Part shown: piece after piece, positions 41,150 through 49,690 of the stretch | How positions within the stretch are numbered: the stretch's first letter is position 1 | Layout: each line of letters opens with the position of its first letter | From: Leptospirales bacterium | Lineage (GTDB): Bacteria; Spirochaetota; Leptospiria; Leptospirales; Leptonemataceae | Direction of reading: 5' to 3' | Assembly (NCBI GenBank): GCA_019694655.1 | Contig: JAIBBN010000001.1 | Coordinates: 124,001 to 188,000, forward strand | Length of the DNA: 64,000 nt | The notes under the pieces: generated by a model | Databases searched by the model: none | The model's input: only the letters and a program-made list of their open reading frames with translations | What the model was told of the DNA's origin: nothing | Position numbers and translations under genes: made by a program

Positions 41150-43123
41150 ATGCGCGCTACATGTCTGGGATGCCTTTTGGGAATTGCCCTTAGCCTGAAC
41201 TCGTGCCTGGGCAGCTTTTCCGATACCCCGCCCTATTCGCTGCTGCTGGCGCTGGGTGATTCCGGTGCGTCCGGATTGCAGGGACGGCGACTGCAACTGC
41301 AGATTGCCGGTCTTGGCGGCAGCGGCCTGCAGATTGAACTGACGCCGGGGGCTGGCCCGCTGGAAACGCTGTCGCCATCGGCCAGCGGCGACTACGTTTA
41401 CAGCAGACAATTTGATCCGCTGGAAAGTTTCAGTGTAGCCATTCTGACGCAGCCATCGAACCCCGCGCACACCTGTACCATAACATCCGCTCCGGCCGGC
41501 GCTTTTGGCAGCGGCGAAAACGAAGTCATCCATGTGCAGGTATCCTGTCTGATCCATGCCGTTCTGCTGCAGATGAACCCGGAGGCCTTGCCTTCAGGGG
41601 CTTCGCCTTTGCTGAACAATCAGCCCATTCGATTTGTATTCAATCAAGCGATGACTACCGGCGCTTGCGCCAGTGCCGGCGGCATTGGACCACACACTCT
41701 GAGTCTGGCTACAACCAGCGTTGCCAACGATACGATTGTCGCTACGCCTGCGGGACTGTGGACTACAGGGACCCGCAGCCTCTCGCTTTCAGCATGCACC
41801 GCGCTGGCAGGCGTGCCTATGGCAGTGACGCCCGCCAATGTAACCTACAAAGTCTACGATGCGACTGCCGCGCGTTTTGTGCGCGCCGGAGCTGCCGGCA
41901 CTGGCTTGAGCGCTGCGTCGCCGATGGCCGATGTAGCAACAGCCGTAGTACAGCTGAATGCCGTGTGTCCGGGGACTTTGCCAGACTGTGCGGTAATGGT
42001 CGCCGACGGCGTTTATGACGTTGGCGCAGGCGGACTGAGCCTCACGAACAGCGGCGTTTCGCTGTACGGCGGCTACAGCGCAGATTTTAGCTCCCGGAAT
42101 ATAAGCGCTTTTGGCGCCAGATTGGAAATGGCTGCCTGCGGCGCAGCGCCGGGCACTCCCTGCAGTATCATTACGTCAGGCGCCGGAGTTGGCGCGCCAA
42201 CTATCGTCCAGGGCTTTCGGATTCGCGGCTACCGGACGGCGCACACCCATACTTTTGGCGTTCGCGTGCTTGGCGGTCTGAGCATCGCCGGCAACTACAT
42301 TGATGGCGGCAATGGTACGACGGAATCAACCGCTATCGCGCAGGATGGCGTCGGAACAATCATTGCCGGCGGCAACCTGGCCGTTGGCGGCATGTTTGAG
42401 GGCGGCGCCTTCACGCCCGTTAGCGGACAGGTCTTTGGCATTCGCAATGTTCCCCTGGCTGGCGCCGCCTTCATTATTCGCGGCAACGTAATCGTAGCCG
42501 GACCTGGTACGGGGGGCAATAGCATTGGCCTCCAACTTGCCCAGGGATCCTTCGGACCGATCGCCGGCGATGTATTCAACAATATTGTAATTACAAAGTC
42601 CTCCAGCGGCGGCGGCGATCACGGCCTGATGATTGCCCAGGTTTTGCCGACTTACGTAATCTTGCACAATATCATCTCAGTAGAGGAGAGCAGCCCTGCG
42701 GCCTGGGCTATAGCGCTGCAAGTGAATGCAACTCCAAGGATTGCTAACAATCTTCTGCAGACCGGCGCCGGCGGAGTATGCTTGAAGCAAGCAAGCCTGA
42801 CGGCAACGCCGGATATTCTGGAGGCCAGCAACCTCTTTGGATGCAGCGCCTTCTACCAGGATGTATTTGGAGCGAACGATGCTACGCTTGTTGCCTTGAA
42901 TGCAGAGCCCTTCTCATCAGGCCTGGACAACTTGAACCTGAATCCGGCCTTCGTCAATGCCGCGGCGCTGAACTTCAGATATCAGGCGAGTTCTCCCTGC
43001 CAGTTGAGCCAGGGCGCATCGCCAGTCTACGCCGCAACCGTTCCGGCCGATATCGATATGATCACGCGCACCATTGCCTTCTCCATAGGACCCTACGAAT
43101 ACGACGGCGCCTGCACGCCCTGA
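41150..43123 (+). CDS. large lipoprotein with parallel beta-helix domain
   Basis: 657 residues. The signal peptide ends in a lipobox (LSLNSC at about residue 19). Residues 20-240 form a beta-rich region with three cysteines and an Ig-like segment (NNQPIRFVFNQAM). From about residue 250 it has repeats of short strand turns (VADGVYDVGAGGLSLTNSGV, VSLYGGYSADFSSRN, IAGNYIDGGNG, FNNIVITKSS, ILHNIISVEES, RIANNLLQTG), a right-handed beta-helix of the DUF1565/pectate-lyase type. It ends in IGPYEYDGACTP. It is probably surface-exposed. It is flanked by non-coding sequence on both sides and is likely monocistronic. Confidence 0.85.
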   Translation: MRATCLGCLLGIALSLNSCLGSFSDTPPYSLLLALGDSGASGLQGRRLQLQIAGLGGSGLQIELTPGAGPLETLSPSASGDYVYSRQFDPLESFSVAILTQPSNPAHTCTITSAPAGAFGSGENEVIHVQVSCLIHAVLLQMNPEALPSGASPLLNNQPIRFVFNQAMTTGACASAGGIGPHTLSLATTSVANDTIVATPAGLWTTGTRSLSLSACTALAGVPMAVTPANVTYKVYDATAARFVRAGAAGTGLSAASPMADVATAVVQLNAVCPGTLPDCAVMVADGVYDVGAGGLSLTNSGVSLYGGYSADFSSRNISAFGARLEMAACGAAPGTPCSIITSGAGVGAPTIVQGFRIRGYRTAHTHTFGVRVLGGLSIAGNYIDGGNGTTESTAIAQDGVGTIIAGGNLAVGGMFEGGAFTPVSGQVFGIRNVPLAGAAFIIRGNVIVAGPGTGGNSIGLQLAQGSFGPIAGDVFNNIVITKSSSGGGDHGLMIAQVLPTYVILHNIISVEESSPAAWAIALQVNATPRIANNLLQTGAGGVCLKQASLTATPDILEASNLFGCSAFYQDVFGANDATLVALNAEPFSSGLDNLNLNPAFVNAAALNFRYQASSPCQLSQGASPVYAATVPADIDMITRTIAFSIGPYEYDGACTP

Positions 43124-43208
43124 GGCTGACTGCCGCCGCTACCAGGAAAGCCCTGCGCCCGGCGCAATGCGTCTCGACTTTTTTGCCGGTGCGACGTAAA
43201 CTGGCAGC

Positions 43209-44597
43209 ATGCAGGCCCTCGATATATCGCTGGCCGATTTGCGTCGCCTCGAGGCGCAGAGCAAACCGGGGCCGCGCTACACCAGCTATCCGACAGCCCT
43301 GTCATTCAGCGAGGAGCTGGGGCCATCCGAGTACGCGGCAATGCTGGAAGAGCGCCGCGCGCTGCGCTCGCCGCTCTCGCTGTACCTGCACATTCCCTTC
43401 TGCGAGAACATCTGCCTCTATTGCGCCTGCAGCGTGGTCTATACTGCCAACCACCGTCGAGCCGCCCCTTACATCGAGCTGCTCAAGCGTGAAATAGCTC
43501 TGACAGCCGCTCACTGCGGCTCACAGCGTCGCGTGGAGCAGCTTCATCTGGGCGGCGGCACGCCAACCTTCCTCGAGCCGCAGCAGCTTCTGGACCTGAT
43601 ATCTGCTTTGCGCGACTCCTTTGATATCGCAAACAATGCGGAACTCTCCATCGAATTGGACCCGCGGGTTACCAGCGACGAGCATCTTGCTGCTCTGGCG
43701 CAAGTCGGATTTCGCCGCGCATCGTTGGGCGTGCAAGACTTTGCGCCTCAAGTGCAGGAGGCCATTCATCGTCAACAGTCGGAGGAACTGGTGGCGAACC
43801 TGGCTGCAGATCTACGGCGTCGCGGCTTCGAAAGCCTGAATTTTGATTTGATCTACGGCCTGCCGCGTCAGAGCGAACAGAGTTTCCTGGATACCGTTCG
43901 ACGCACGCTGGCCCTTGGCCCCGATCGCATCTCGCTATTTCATTTTGCCTACCTGCCGGGGGTGGTGAAGCACCAGCAGCGAATTCGCGCCGAGGAGTTG
44001 CCCGATGCCGAGGCGCGCCTGCGCATCTTCTATGGCGCGTTGCAGCTGTTTCTTGAGGCAGGCTACGAAGCAATTGGCATGGACCATTTTGCGAAGCCCG
44101 GAGATGAACTGGCCATTGCGGCGCGGCGCGGCGCATTGCACCGCAACTTTCAAGGGTATACCACGCGCGGCGATCTGGACCTGATCGGTCTCGGTCTCAC
44201 TGCAATCGGCGACTTGAAAGACGCCTACTTTCAGAATCAGCGCGGATTGTCGGAGTATGAGCAGGCGATCGGCGATGGCCAACTGGCCACGCAGCGCGGA
44301 GTACGACTCACCGAAGAGGACAAACTGCGGCGCGCAGTGATTCAGGACATCATGTGTCGCGCTTCGCTGTCTTTTGCTGAGATCGACGCACGCTTTGGCC
44401 TCGACAGTCGACGGCATTTTCAAGAGGAGCTACGGTCGTTGCACCCTCTGATTGAGGAGGGCTTGCTCCGAATGGATGATCAGGGCCTGCTGGTAAACGC
44501 CCTTGGTCGCTTTGCCCTGCGCAACATTGCCATGGTCTTTGATGCGCGACTTGCCGAACTGAATCAGAAGGCGCCGCGCTTTTCCCGCACCGTCTAA
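43209..44597 (+). CDS. hemN: oxygen-independent coproporphyrinogen III oxidase
   Basis: HemN is a radical-SAM enzyme of anaerobic haem synthesis. 462 residues. The cluster motif is YLHIPFCENICLYCACS (C-x3-C-x2-C-x-C) in the N-terminal third, preceded by the HemN-specific GPRYTSYPTA. LHLGGGTPTFL, NFDLIYGLP and GMDHFAKPGDEL are also family blocks. The length is typical for true HemN rather than HemW. It fits the need for haem in the nearby cytochrome and NO-reductase genes. I see no Fnr-type box in front of it. Confidence 0.95.
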   Translation: MQALDISLADLRRLEAQSKPGPRYTSYPTALSFSEELGPSEYAAMLEERRALRSPLSLYLHIPFCENICLYCACSVVYTANHRRAAPYIELLKREIALTAAHCGSQRRVEQLHLGGGTPTFLEPQQLLDLISALRDSFDIANNAELSIELDPRVTSDEHLAALAQVGFRRASLGVQDFAPQVQEAIHRQQSEELVANLAADLRRRGFESLNFDLIYGLPRQSEQSFLDTVRRTLALGPDRISLFHFAYLPGVVKHQQRIRAEELPDAEARLRIFYGALQLFLEAGYEAIGMDHFAKPGDELAIAARRGALHRNFQGYTTRGDLDLIGLGLTAIGDLKDAYFQNQRGLSEYEQAIGDGQLATQRGVRLTEEDKLRRAVIQDIMCRASLSFAEIDARFGLDSRRHFQEELRSLHPLIEEGLLRMDDQGLLVNALGRFALRNIAMVFDARLAELNQKAPRFSRTV

Positions 44598-44923
44598 GGC
44601 CTGTCAGGGCTCGGACCTGGCCGCGGACCAAGCCGTAAGCGCAGAGCGCGACGATGATCGCCAGTCAAGAAGGCAACAACACGTCTGCCGACAATCAGGG
44701 GCCGCTCTTCGCATGCCGTGCTTGGACATTCGAGGCGGGAATTTTCATCGACGGCAAACTGCACAACCCGCCCCTGCCGGTCTTTGACCTGAAGCATTCC
44801 GTTTTCAAAAGATTCGATGATCCCGAAGACCCGGTGCCCTTCATGAGCCGGCAGCGTCGCTGGCAATGCCGGCAAAAGAACAAGAGCAAAGGCGCAGTAC
44901 AGATGCAATGTTCTACGGTGCAT
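44594..44923 (-). CDS. small periplasmic protein of the copper/haem cluster
   Basis: 109 residues with a signal peptide ending near LPATLPAHEGH. The mature protein begins with His-Glu-Gly-His, a possible metal ligand set. It continues as a small beta domain (RVFGIIESFENGMLQVKDRQ, then RVVQFAVDENSRL, RRVVAFLTGD). This resembles OB-like domains that bind metals in copper-related proteins, but I cannot name a family. Its start overlaps the cytochrome gene end by 11 bases, and it is the last gene of the cluster. Its stop overlaps hemN by four bases on the other strand. Confidence 0.7.
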   Translation of the reverse strand: MHRRTLHLYCAFALVLLPALPATLPAHEGHRVFGIIESFENGMLQVKDRQGRVVQFAVDENSRLECPSTACEERPLIVGRRVVAFLTGDHRRALRLRLGPRPGPSPDRP

Positions 44924-45470
44924 GAAGAAATTCCTCCTCTTCGCGCCGCTCGCGCAGCAAACGTACGCCCTGTGGCGATCGTTCAGCGATTTCCTGCAGC
45001 TCTTGCGGACTTAGCTGCGGCAAAGCGCGAATAAGACGCACCAGCTCCCAGCTTTCCAGATCGTTGGCGCTGCCATCGCCAAAGGCTGGCATGCCTGAAA
45101 AGCGAATGCCGCTGGCAATCGCAAAGTAGATTTCGCCGTCGCTCAGCTGCTGTGTGCCCTGGCGCAAATCCGGCGCAGGCGGATAAAAGTGAAATTGTCC
45201 GCCTGCGCCGTCGGCGCCGTGGCAGAAGGCGCAATGATCCGCGTAGTGCAACCGCGCGCGCCGTAGAGTCGCCGCATCGTTAGCAGCCGGATTTGGCGTC
45301 CGGATCAACTGCTCGGGCGTCAGCCAGCGACGAAGGCGACGCATGAGCGCCGTTTCCAGAGCGCCCGGCTCGCCGCTGGCGGTGCTATCGACACGCAGCA
45401 GCAGGCCTGACGCAAGGACTGCGCCGATTGCCAGCAGCGCCGCAACAACTCCCTTGCTTTTCACCGCCAT
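44913..45470 (-). CDS. c-type cytochrome, membrane-anchored
   Basis: 185 residues. An N-terminal helix (about 7-27) acts as signal or anchor. One haem-binding motif CAFCH lies near residue 83, and a distal Met in GMPAFGDG is near residue 127. The region YPPAPDLRQG, typical of class I cytochromes, lies between them. It could feed electrons to MbnH. It begins 24 bases after the barrel gene. Confidence 0.9.
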   Translation of the reverse strand: MAVKSKGVVAALLAIGAVLASGLLLRVDSTASGEPGALETALMRRLRRWLTPEQLIRTPNPAANDAATLRRARLHYADHCAFCHGADGAGGQFHFYPPAPDLRQGTQQLSDGEIYFAIASGIRFSGMPAFGDGSANDLESWELVRLIRALPQLSPQELQEIAERSPQGVRLLRERREEEEFLHAP

Positions 45471-45493
45471 CGCCTTAGCCCTATCGCATTCAT

Positions 45494-46522
45494 CTACTGC
45501 TCGGCCCCTTGCGCTGGCTCATTTTGCAGCCACTGGTCCTCATCAAGATCCTGGTTTTCGGGATCGGCGTCCCAGAGATGCAAGACAAATGCAAAGCGCC
45601 AGGCGCCGGCGTAGAGTCGCTGCGCGCGCGGATTTTCCGGACCGACGCCGCGGCCAAAGTAAAGCAGCGGGACTTCCCAGGACGGACGACTGCGCTTCTG
45701 GTAAAGCGGATGCTCGTAACCAAGCTCCAGCTGAAGACGGTGTTCGACTTCATAGCCCAGACCGAAATCAAGCGATCGATAGATCGAAGGCGCTTCGCCT
45801 TGCGCATCCCGTTCTTTGAGAACGCCGGCATAGGGCAATCGATAGTTGAAAGCTGCTGAGGCGTAGATCTGTTCGCTCAGGAAGCCGCCAACGCGCAGCC
45901 GCCAGGCTGTACTCTTTTTCAATTCGTGAGTCTGACGGGCGGGAGGCGGTTCGTAGGCAATGGACTGCACCGGATCCTGCGGCGGCGGCGCCTGCTCGGG
46001 CAATCGCGAAAGTGGAAAGGCGCCGCTAACGCTCAGGTCGCCGAAGAAGGGCGATGCATTGTAACCCAGCCCTGTTCCGATTCGTCCCTCCTGATAATCT
46101 TCGTCCACAAAGCGCGAACGCGTCGGGCCTGTCGCCGGCAGGTAGGCTGCTTGCAGCGTCCACTGCCACGGACCAGATTCCAGCGGCATCGCTTTTAGGC
46201 CGATCTCTACGCGACCCAGCCGTCCGGCGTCGCTGCGATTCTTCTGCGACAGGTAGTGGTAGCTTGCGGCCCCGTAGAAGGAGAAGGCCTGACCGAAGGC
46301 CAGTTCGCCGGCCAGACTGTTCAGCCATCGATCGCGGTCGCCCTGTTCTCCCATCCGCACCTGCAAGGAATAGGCAACCTGGTTGCGCGGCAGCAGACCC
46401 GGCGCCGCACTGCCGCCGCCGCTGCCGCCGTGATGGGCCTGCAACGGATTCATGGCTGCGGCCAGCAGCAGCATGGCCCCGAGGCCTTTCGCTATCAATG
46501 GCGCCTTCGGTATTGTGCTCAT
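45494..46522 (-). CDS. outer-membrane beta-barrel candidate
   Basis: About 342 residues from the ATG at 46522, which overlaps the previous stop by ATGA. The signal peptide ends near MNPLQAHHGG. The mature start is His-His-Gly-Gly-Ser-Gly, glycine-rich. Later residues alternate polar and aromatic positions (SFYGAASYHYLSQKNRSD, RIGTGLGYNASPFFGDLSV, SLDFGLGYEVEHRLQLELGY), as in barrels. The C-terminus does not end in Phe; it continues into an acidic tail. No family is named. Its coupling to the MbnP/MbnH pair suggests a role in copper or small-molecule passage. Confidence 0.7.
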   Translation of the reverse strand: MSTIPKAPLIAKGLGAMLLLAAAMNPLQAHHGGSGGGSAAPGLLPRNQVAYSLQVRMGEQGDRDRWLNSLAGELAFGQAFSFYGAASYHYLSQKNRSDAGRLGRVEIGLKAMPLESGPWQWTLQAAYLPATGPTRSRFVDEDYQEGRIGTGLGYNASPFFGDLSVSGAFPLSRLPEQAPPPQDPVQSIAYEPPPARQTHELKKSTAWRLRVGGFLSEQIYASAAFNYRLPYAGVLKERDAQGEAPSIYRSLDFGLGYEVEHRLQLELGYEHPLYQKRSRPSWEVPLLYFGRGVGPENPRAQRLYAGAWRFAFVLHLWDADPENQDLDEDQWLQNEPAQGAEQ

Positions 46523-47313
46523 AGATGGAAGCACTCCGTTTCCGACAGTACGTCGCTGCTGGCGAGGTTGTCATGTATGGCGTCTTGAACCGCATCTTGC
46601 GTTGCGGCCGCTACGCCCTCGAAAAGATGCGAATAATTAAAGAGCAGCTTTGCCTGTGCATCGCGCGCCGGGCTCATTTTCGCCGGGCAGGCCAGCGCGG
46701 CGTTCCAGTCAAAGTTCTCGTTGGCGACGACGGCGAAGGCCGCGCCGTTGATTGTACCGGCGGCAACCAGGCGATCGCCATGCAGACGCACTGCATTGGC
46801 GACGGCAAAGGCCCCGAATATCTCCAGCGGACCGCCTCGATTGTAAGGATGGCCGCCAAGATCCAGCTCGCTTCCGGAGGCCGCTGGCGAAAGGGCGTCG
46901 AGAGAGTAGTTGATATCAGTCAACAAATTTGATGCTCCGCCGCCAGCGCTGCCTGCTTCGCCGTGCGCCTGCAAACTGCGCCGTCCGAGAATGCCGCCAA
47001 GCCGGTCCAGCCACGATCGCTCGCCGGTCCGGCCGTTCAGGGCAAGCGGCGCCAGGCCAATTTCTGCTCGATAAAAGTGAACCTGCATTGCAGTCAGGTG
47101 AATGTTGAAGGTGTTTTCGGTGAAGTCCTGAATCGTATCAAGTCCGCCGTCGGCAGAGCGCAATTGAAGCTGGATGCTGGAGCTGGCGCCCAGCAGCGTT
47201 GCAAGGGCCTGCAGCTGAGCTTTTTGTTCCGCTGTGGCATCGCCCTCGGCGCCAAACAGGCAGGCGCCTATCAGCGATGCGCAGAAAATGGAAAACAGTC
47301 GTTTCATGTTCAT
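46519..47313 (-). CDS. secreted protein of unknown function, coupled to mbnH
   Basis: 264 residues. The signal peptide ends at LIGACLFG, which can also be read as a lipobox. The mature part begins with a helix and continues as a beta-rich domain (FNIHLTAMQVHFYRAEIGL, INGAAFAVVANENFDWNAAL, AQAKLLFNYSHLFEGVA). It ends in LSETECFHL. Two lone cysteines (ALACP and ECF) lie in the second half. It starts by ATGA overlap at the MbnH stop and overlaps the barrel gene by four bases. Its tight coupling suggests it works with the MbnP/MbnH pair. Confidence 0.72.
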   Translation of the reverse strand: MNMKRLFSIFCASLIGACLFGAEGDATAEQKAQLQALATLLGASSSIQLQLRSADGGLDTIQDFTENTFNIHLTAMQVHFYRAEIGLAPLALNGRTGERSWLDRLGGILGRRSLQAHGEAGSAGGGASNLLTDINYSLDALSPAASGSELDLGGHPYNRGGPLEIFGAFAVANAVRLHGDRLVAAGTINGAAFAVVANENFDWNAALACPAKMSPARDAQAKLLFNYSHLFEGVAAATQDAVQDAIHDNLASSDVLSETECFHL

Positions 47314-48617
47314 ATCCCAAAGTGCGAGTCGGCCGGTTGGGGATTGCTGAAGGCCGGGTTGTTTAAGAAACTCGAATCGTTCAGACTCATTAAAAATTCA
47401 ATCAGGTCTGCTTGCTCTTGCGCTGTGAGCCCGAAGGGTCGGATTAACGTTTGATCTACCGCTGGATGCGGCTGCCCCATTCCATCGCGTTTCCCGCCGT
47501 TCATGTAGTGATTCAGAACCAGTTGTAGCGCATCGCGCGCGCAAGCGTCGGCGTCTCCCGCCAGGGCCGGATTGCAGGCGACGCTGCCATCGTGCATATA
47601 AGGGAAGGTCATTCCTACATTGCGTAGCGATGGCGCTCGGAACCTACCTTCGTCTCCGGCCTGTCCGGTTGCATCGATCAAGCCGCGTTCGCGCATTGGC
47701 CGCGCAGCATAGTCGGCGGCAAGATACAATCCATTGTTGTGATAGAAAAGCTCCGGCGACGGCAAGCCAGGATGGTTTACAGAGTCGCTGAAGGTAAATC
47801 CGCCATGGCAATGGAAACACTCGGCAGTCTCTCCATGAAATAGATTTGCGCCGCGTATCGCCGATGCATTGATCGCGCCCGTCTCGCCGCGCAAGAAGCG
47901 ATCGTAGGAGGAATTGAAGCTCAACATTGTTCTCTCGAAAGCCGCCAGACTGCGGCGAATCCGTGACTCGCTGATATCCGCGCTGCCATAGGCGCGCCGA
48001 AACAACTCCAGATAACGCGGATCATTGCGCAGCTTGTCTAAGTAGCCTTCATTGCTTAGACCAAGTTCAACAATCGTGCTGGGTCCGGATGCGCCAAAGA
48101 GCGGCGCGGCCGCCTGTGCTTCCAGAGTCACAAAGGCTGGATTGGCCCAGGTCAGGCGCGAGAAGTAGGCAACGTTGGCCAGGCTTTGTGAGTTTCGGGG
48201 ATGCGTCTCGCCCGTCGGGAAGGCGTCGTGGGCAATGCCATTGGGTCGCGCGGCCCGGGTGGTGAATCCAAGGCCTTGCTGATGACAGCTGGCGCAGGAC
48301 ATCGATTCGTCGCCGGACAGTCGTCGGTCATAAAACAAGTGACGGCCCAACTCGGCCCGCTCCGGCGTGGTGCAGTTTTCCGCGGGCTGCGGCGGAATGG
48401 GCGTATTCGGCGGCAGCCCTGGCGTATAAGGCCTGCAGGCGCTGGCAAGCAGCGCCAGGCCAAGTAATTCGGCATTGAGGTCGTCCTCCGATTTCGGAAA
48501 GACCGCTTCCCATATCAGGCAGCTGTGCAGCAAAGCGCACAAGGCGGCCAGCGCCGCAGCCCTCAGGTAGAGGGCGACGACGAAGGTGCGACGGCAAATG
48601 CTATGGCAAGCGGCCAT
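47310..48617 (-). CDS. mbnH: MbnH-family di-haem enzyme
   Basis: 435 residues. Two haem motifs, MSCASCH (about residue 108) and CFHCH (about 267), with the spacing of bacterial di-haem peroxidase relatives. The family blocks GRHLFYDRRLSGDES, SLANVAYFSRLTW, and APSLRNVGMTFPYMHDGS are present. In the methanobactin system MbnH oxidises a tryptophan of its partner MbnP to kynurenine. The signal peptide ends in a lipobox-like LLHSC at about residue 33, so it is probably a lipoprotein. It starts one base after the mbnP stop and overlaps the next gene by ATGA. Confidence 0.88.
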   Translation of the reverse strand: MAACHSICRRTFVVALYLRAAALAALCALLHSCLIWEAVFPKSEDDLNAELLGLALLASACRPYTPGLPPNTPIPPQPAENCTTPERAELGRHLFYDRRLSGDESMSCASCHQQGLGFTTRAARPNGIAHDAFPTGETHPRNSQSLANVAYFSRLTWANPAFVTLEAQAAAPLFGASGPSTIVELGLSNEGYLDKLRNDPRYLELFRRAYGSADISESRIRRSLAAFERTMLSFNSSYDRFLRGETGAINASAIRGANLFHGETAECFHCHGGFTFSDSVNHPGLPSPELFYHNNGLYLAADYAARPMRERGLIDATGQAGDEGRFRAPSLRNVGMTFPYMHDGSVACNPALAGDADACARDALQLVLNHYMNGGKRDGMGQPHPAVDQTLIRPFGLTAQEQADLIEFLMSLNDSSFLNNPAFSNPQPADSHFGI

Positions 48618-48618
48618 G

Positions 48619-49545
48619 CTATTGACTCACGCGAAAGGCTTCTACAGAAGCCGAATTGGATGCGCCGGTGGCGCCGTTAACGCCAAGGGTGTCGAGCAAG
48701 GTGTCGCAGACCGCGCCGCCCTGACGCGGCATACAGGTTAGAGCTCCAGGATTCTGCGGGAAACCGCGCAATAACTCATTCAAATCGAGCACTACCCGCC
48801 GCTGCGCAGGGTTGAATCCTGAACTATCCGAGATACGAACCTCAGGCCGATTGGCGGCGCTGCAGGTAACGCCGGAGGGAGGGGTCCCTGCACACCCGGT
48901 GCTGCCCAGGTGGAAATTGGTTAGATTGGATCCGCCGTCGCGAAGTTCGATCTTGGCAAACTTGTAGCCGCTGGTCCAGGCCCAGTTCATTGCCGTAATG
49001 TTTAGCGGCGATCGCGTATCGGCGCCGTCCCGGTCGATGTGATTGCTGGCTTCCGGAACTCCCACATTGAATGCTACGCCAGTATAGGCGCCCGATGGCG
49101 CCGTATAGCGCACCGATCGATTGGTTCGACTGTCGCCTACGCAGCCCGCCGTAGCGTCTTCAAAGTCCAGCAGTGCGACTCCGTACTGCTGGTCTTGAAA
49201 TACGCCGTCCGATACAATCGTCGCCGGCGTTTCGACGCCAGCGGCATCGAGGAAGCGCAGATTAGAAACAAAGAAGCGTAGATCTTGAACGGCGTAGCTT
49301 ACAGCAACGCCGGCCCCGGCGTTAGTATTTTTTGCGGTAATGGCCCCGCATTGAAACTCGACGGCATTGGCATCGATGACCTGGAAAGACAGCGACTGCG
49401 GAAGCAGGGCGGCAATGGCCAGCATGCCCAGCATTTCGGCATCTCCATTCTCCGTTTGCTGGCAAGCAAGCGCAGGCAGAGAACTCAGCGCTGCCAGGGC
49501 GAAAAGCAATGCCCGGCGAGATTGCAATAATATAGATCGATACAT
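48619..49545 (-). CDS. mbnP: MbnP-family copper-binding lipoprotein
   Basis: 308 residues from the ATG at 49545, preceded by GGAGGAAC. The signal ends in the lipobox LPALAC (Cys28). Family features are LSFQVIDANAVEFQCG, VALLDFEDATAGC, FNVGVPEASNHID and MNWAWTSGYKF, which holds the tryptophans (188/190) where MbnH is expected to act. The cysteine pattern is C66, C135, then C218 and C228, then LTC and VCD near the C-terminus. It is the first of a coupled set with mbnH. No methanobactin precursor or MbnB/MbnC genes are seen. Confidence 0.88.
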   Translation of the reverse strand: MYRSILLQSRRALLFALAALSSLPALACQQTENGDAEMLGMLAIAALLPQSLSFQVIDANAVEFQCGAITAKNTNAGAGVAVSYAVQDLRFFVSNLRFLDAAGVETPATIVSDGVFQDQQYGVALLDFEDATAGCVGDSRTNRSVRYTAPSGAYTGVAFNVGVPEASNHIDRDGADTRSPLNITAMNWAWTSGYKFAKIELRDGGSNLTNFHLGSTGCAGTPPSGVTCSAANRPEVRISDSSGFNPAQRRVVLDLNELLRGFPQNPGALTCMPRQGGAVCDTLLDTLGVNGATGASNSASVEAFRVSQ

Positions 49546-49563
49546 TGTTATAGTTCCTCCAGT

Positions 49564-49585
49564 AAAAAACGGCCGCATCTCGGCC
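49564..49585 (-). terminator. terminator-like hairpin in front of mbnP
   Basis: On the minus strand a 5-bp GC stem (GGCCG, loop AGATG, CGGCC) is followed by a G and six T. It ends only six or seven bases before the mbnP ribosome-binding site. There is no room for a promoter between it and the gene, so any message for mbnP and mbnH must pass through it. It may therefore be an attenuator. Confidence 0.5.
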
Positions 49586-49671
49586 TGGGGGAGGCGCTCG
49601 CAAATCAGAGTACGCAGGGACCCGGTGCAATCCAGGTTTGCTCTCAGAATCGGCGGCCAGGCCGCCCTTTG

Positions 49672-49690
49672 CGATCGCCTCAGGCGATCG
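49672..49690. repeat. inverted repeat at the end of the DUF2946-like gene
   Basis: The palindrome CGATCGCCT / AGGCGATCG spans the stop codon of the DUF2946-like gene. It is followed at 49652-49666 by a second palindrome, GGCGGCC-A-GGCCGCC. Neither has a T tract. They may form structured RNA between the two genes. Confidence 0.5.

Noticed and set aside
43209-44597. HemW-type (non-oxidase) assignment for the radical-SAM gene
   Set aside because: The N-terminal GPRYTSYPTA block and C-x3-C-x2-C-x-C with a full-length C-terminus favour true HemN.
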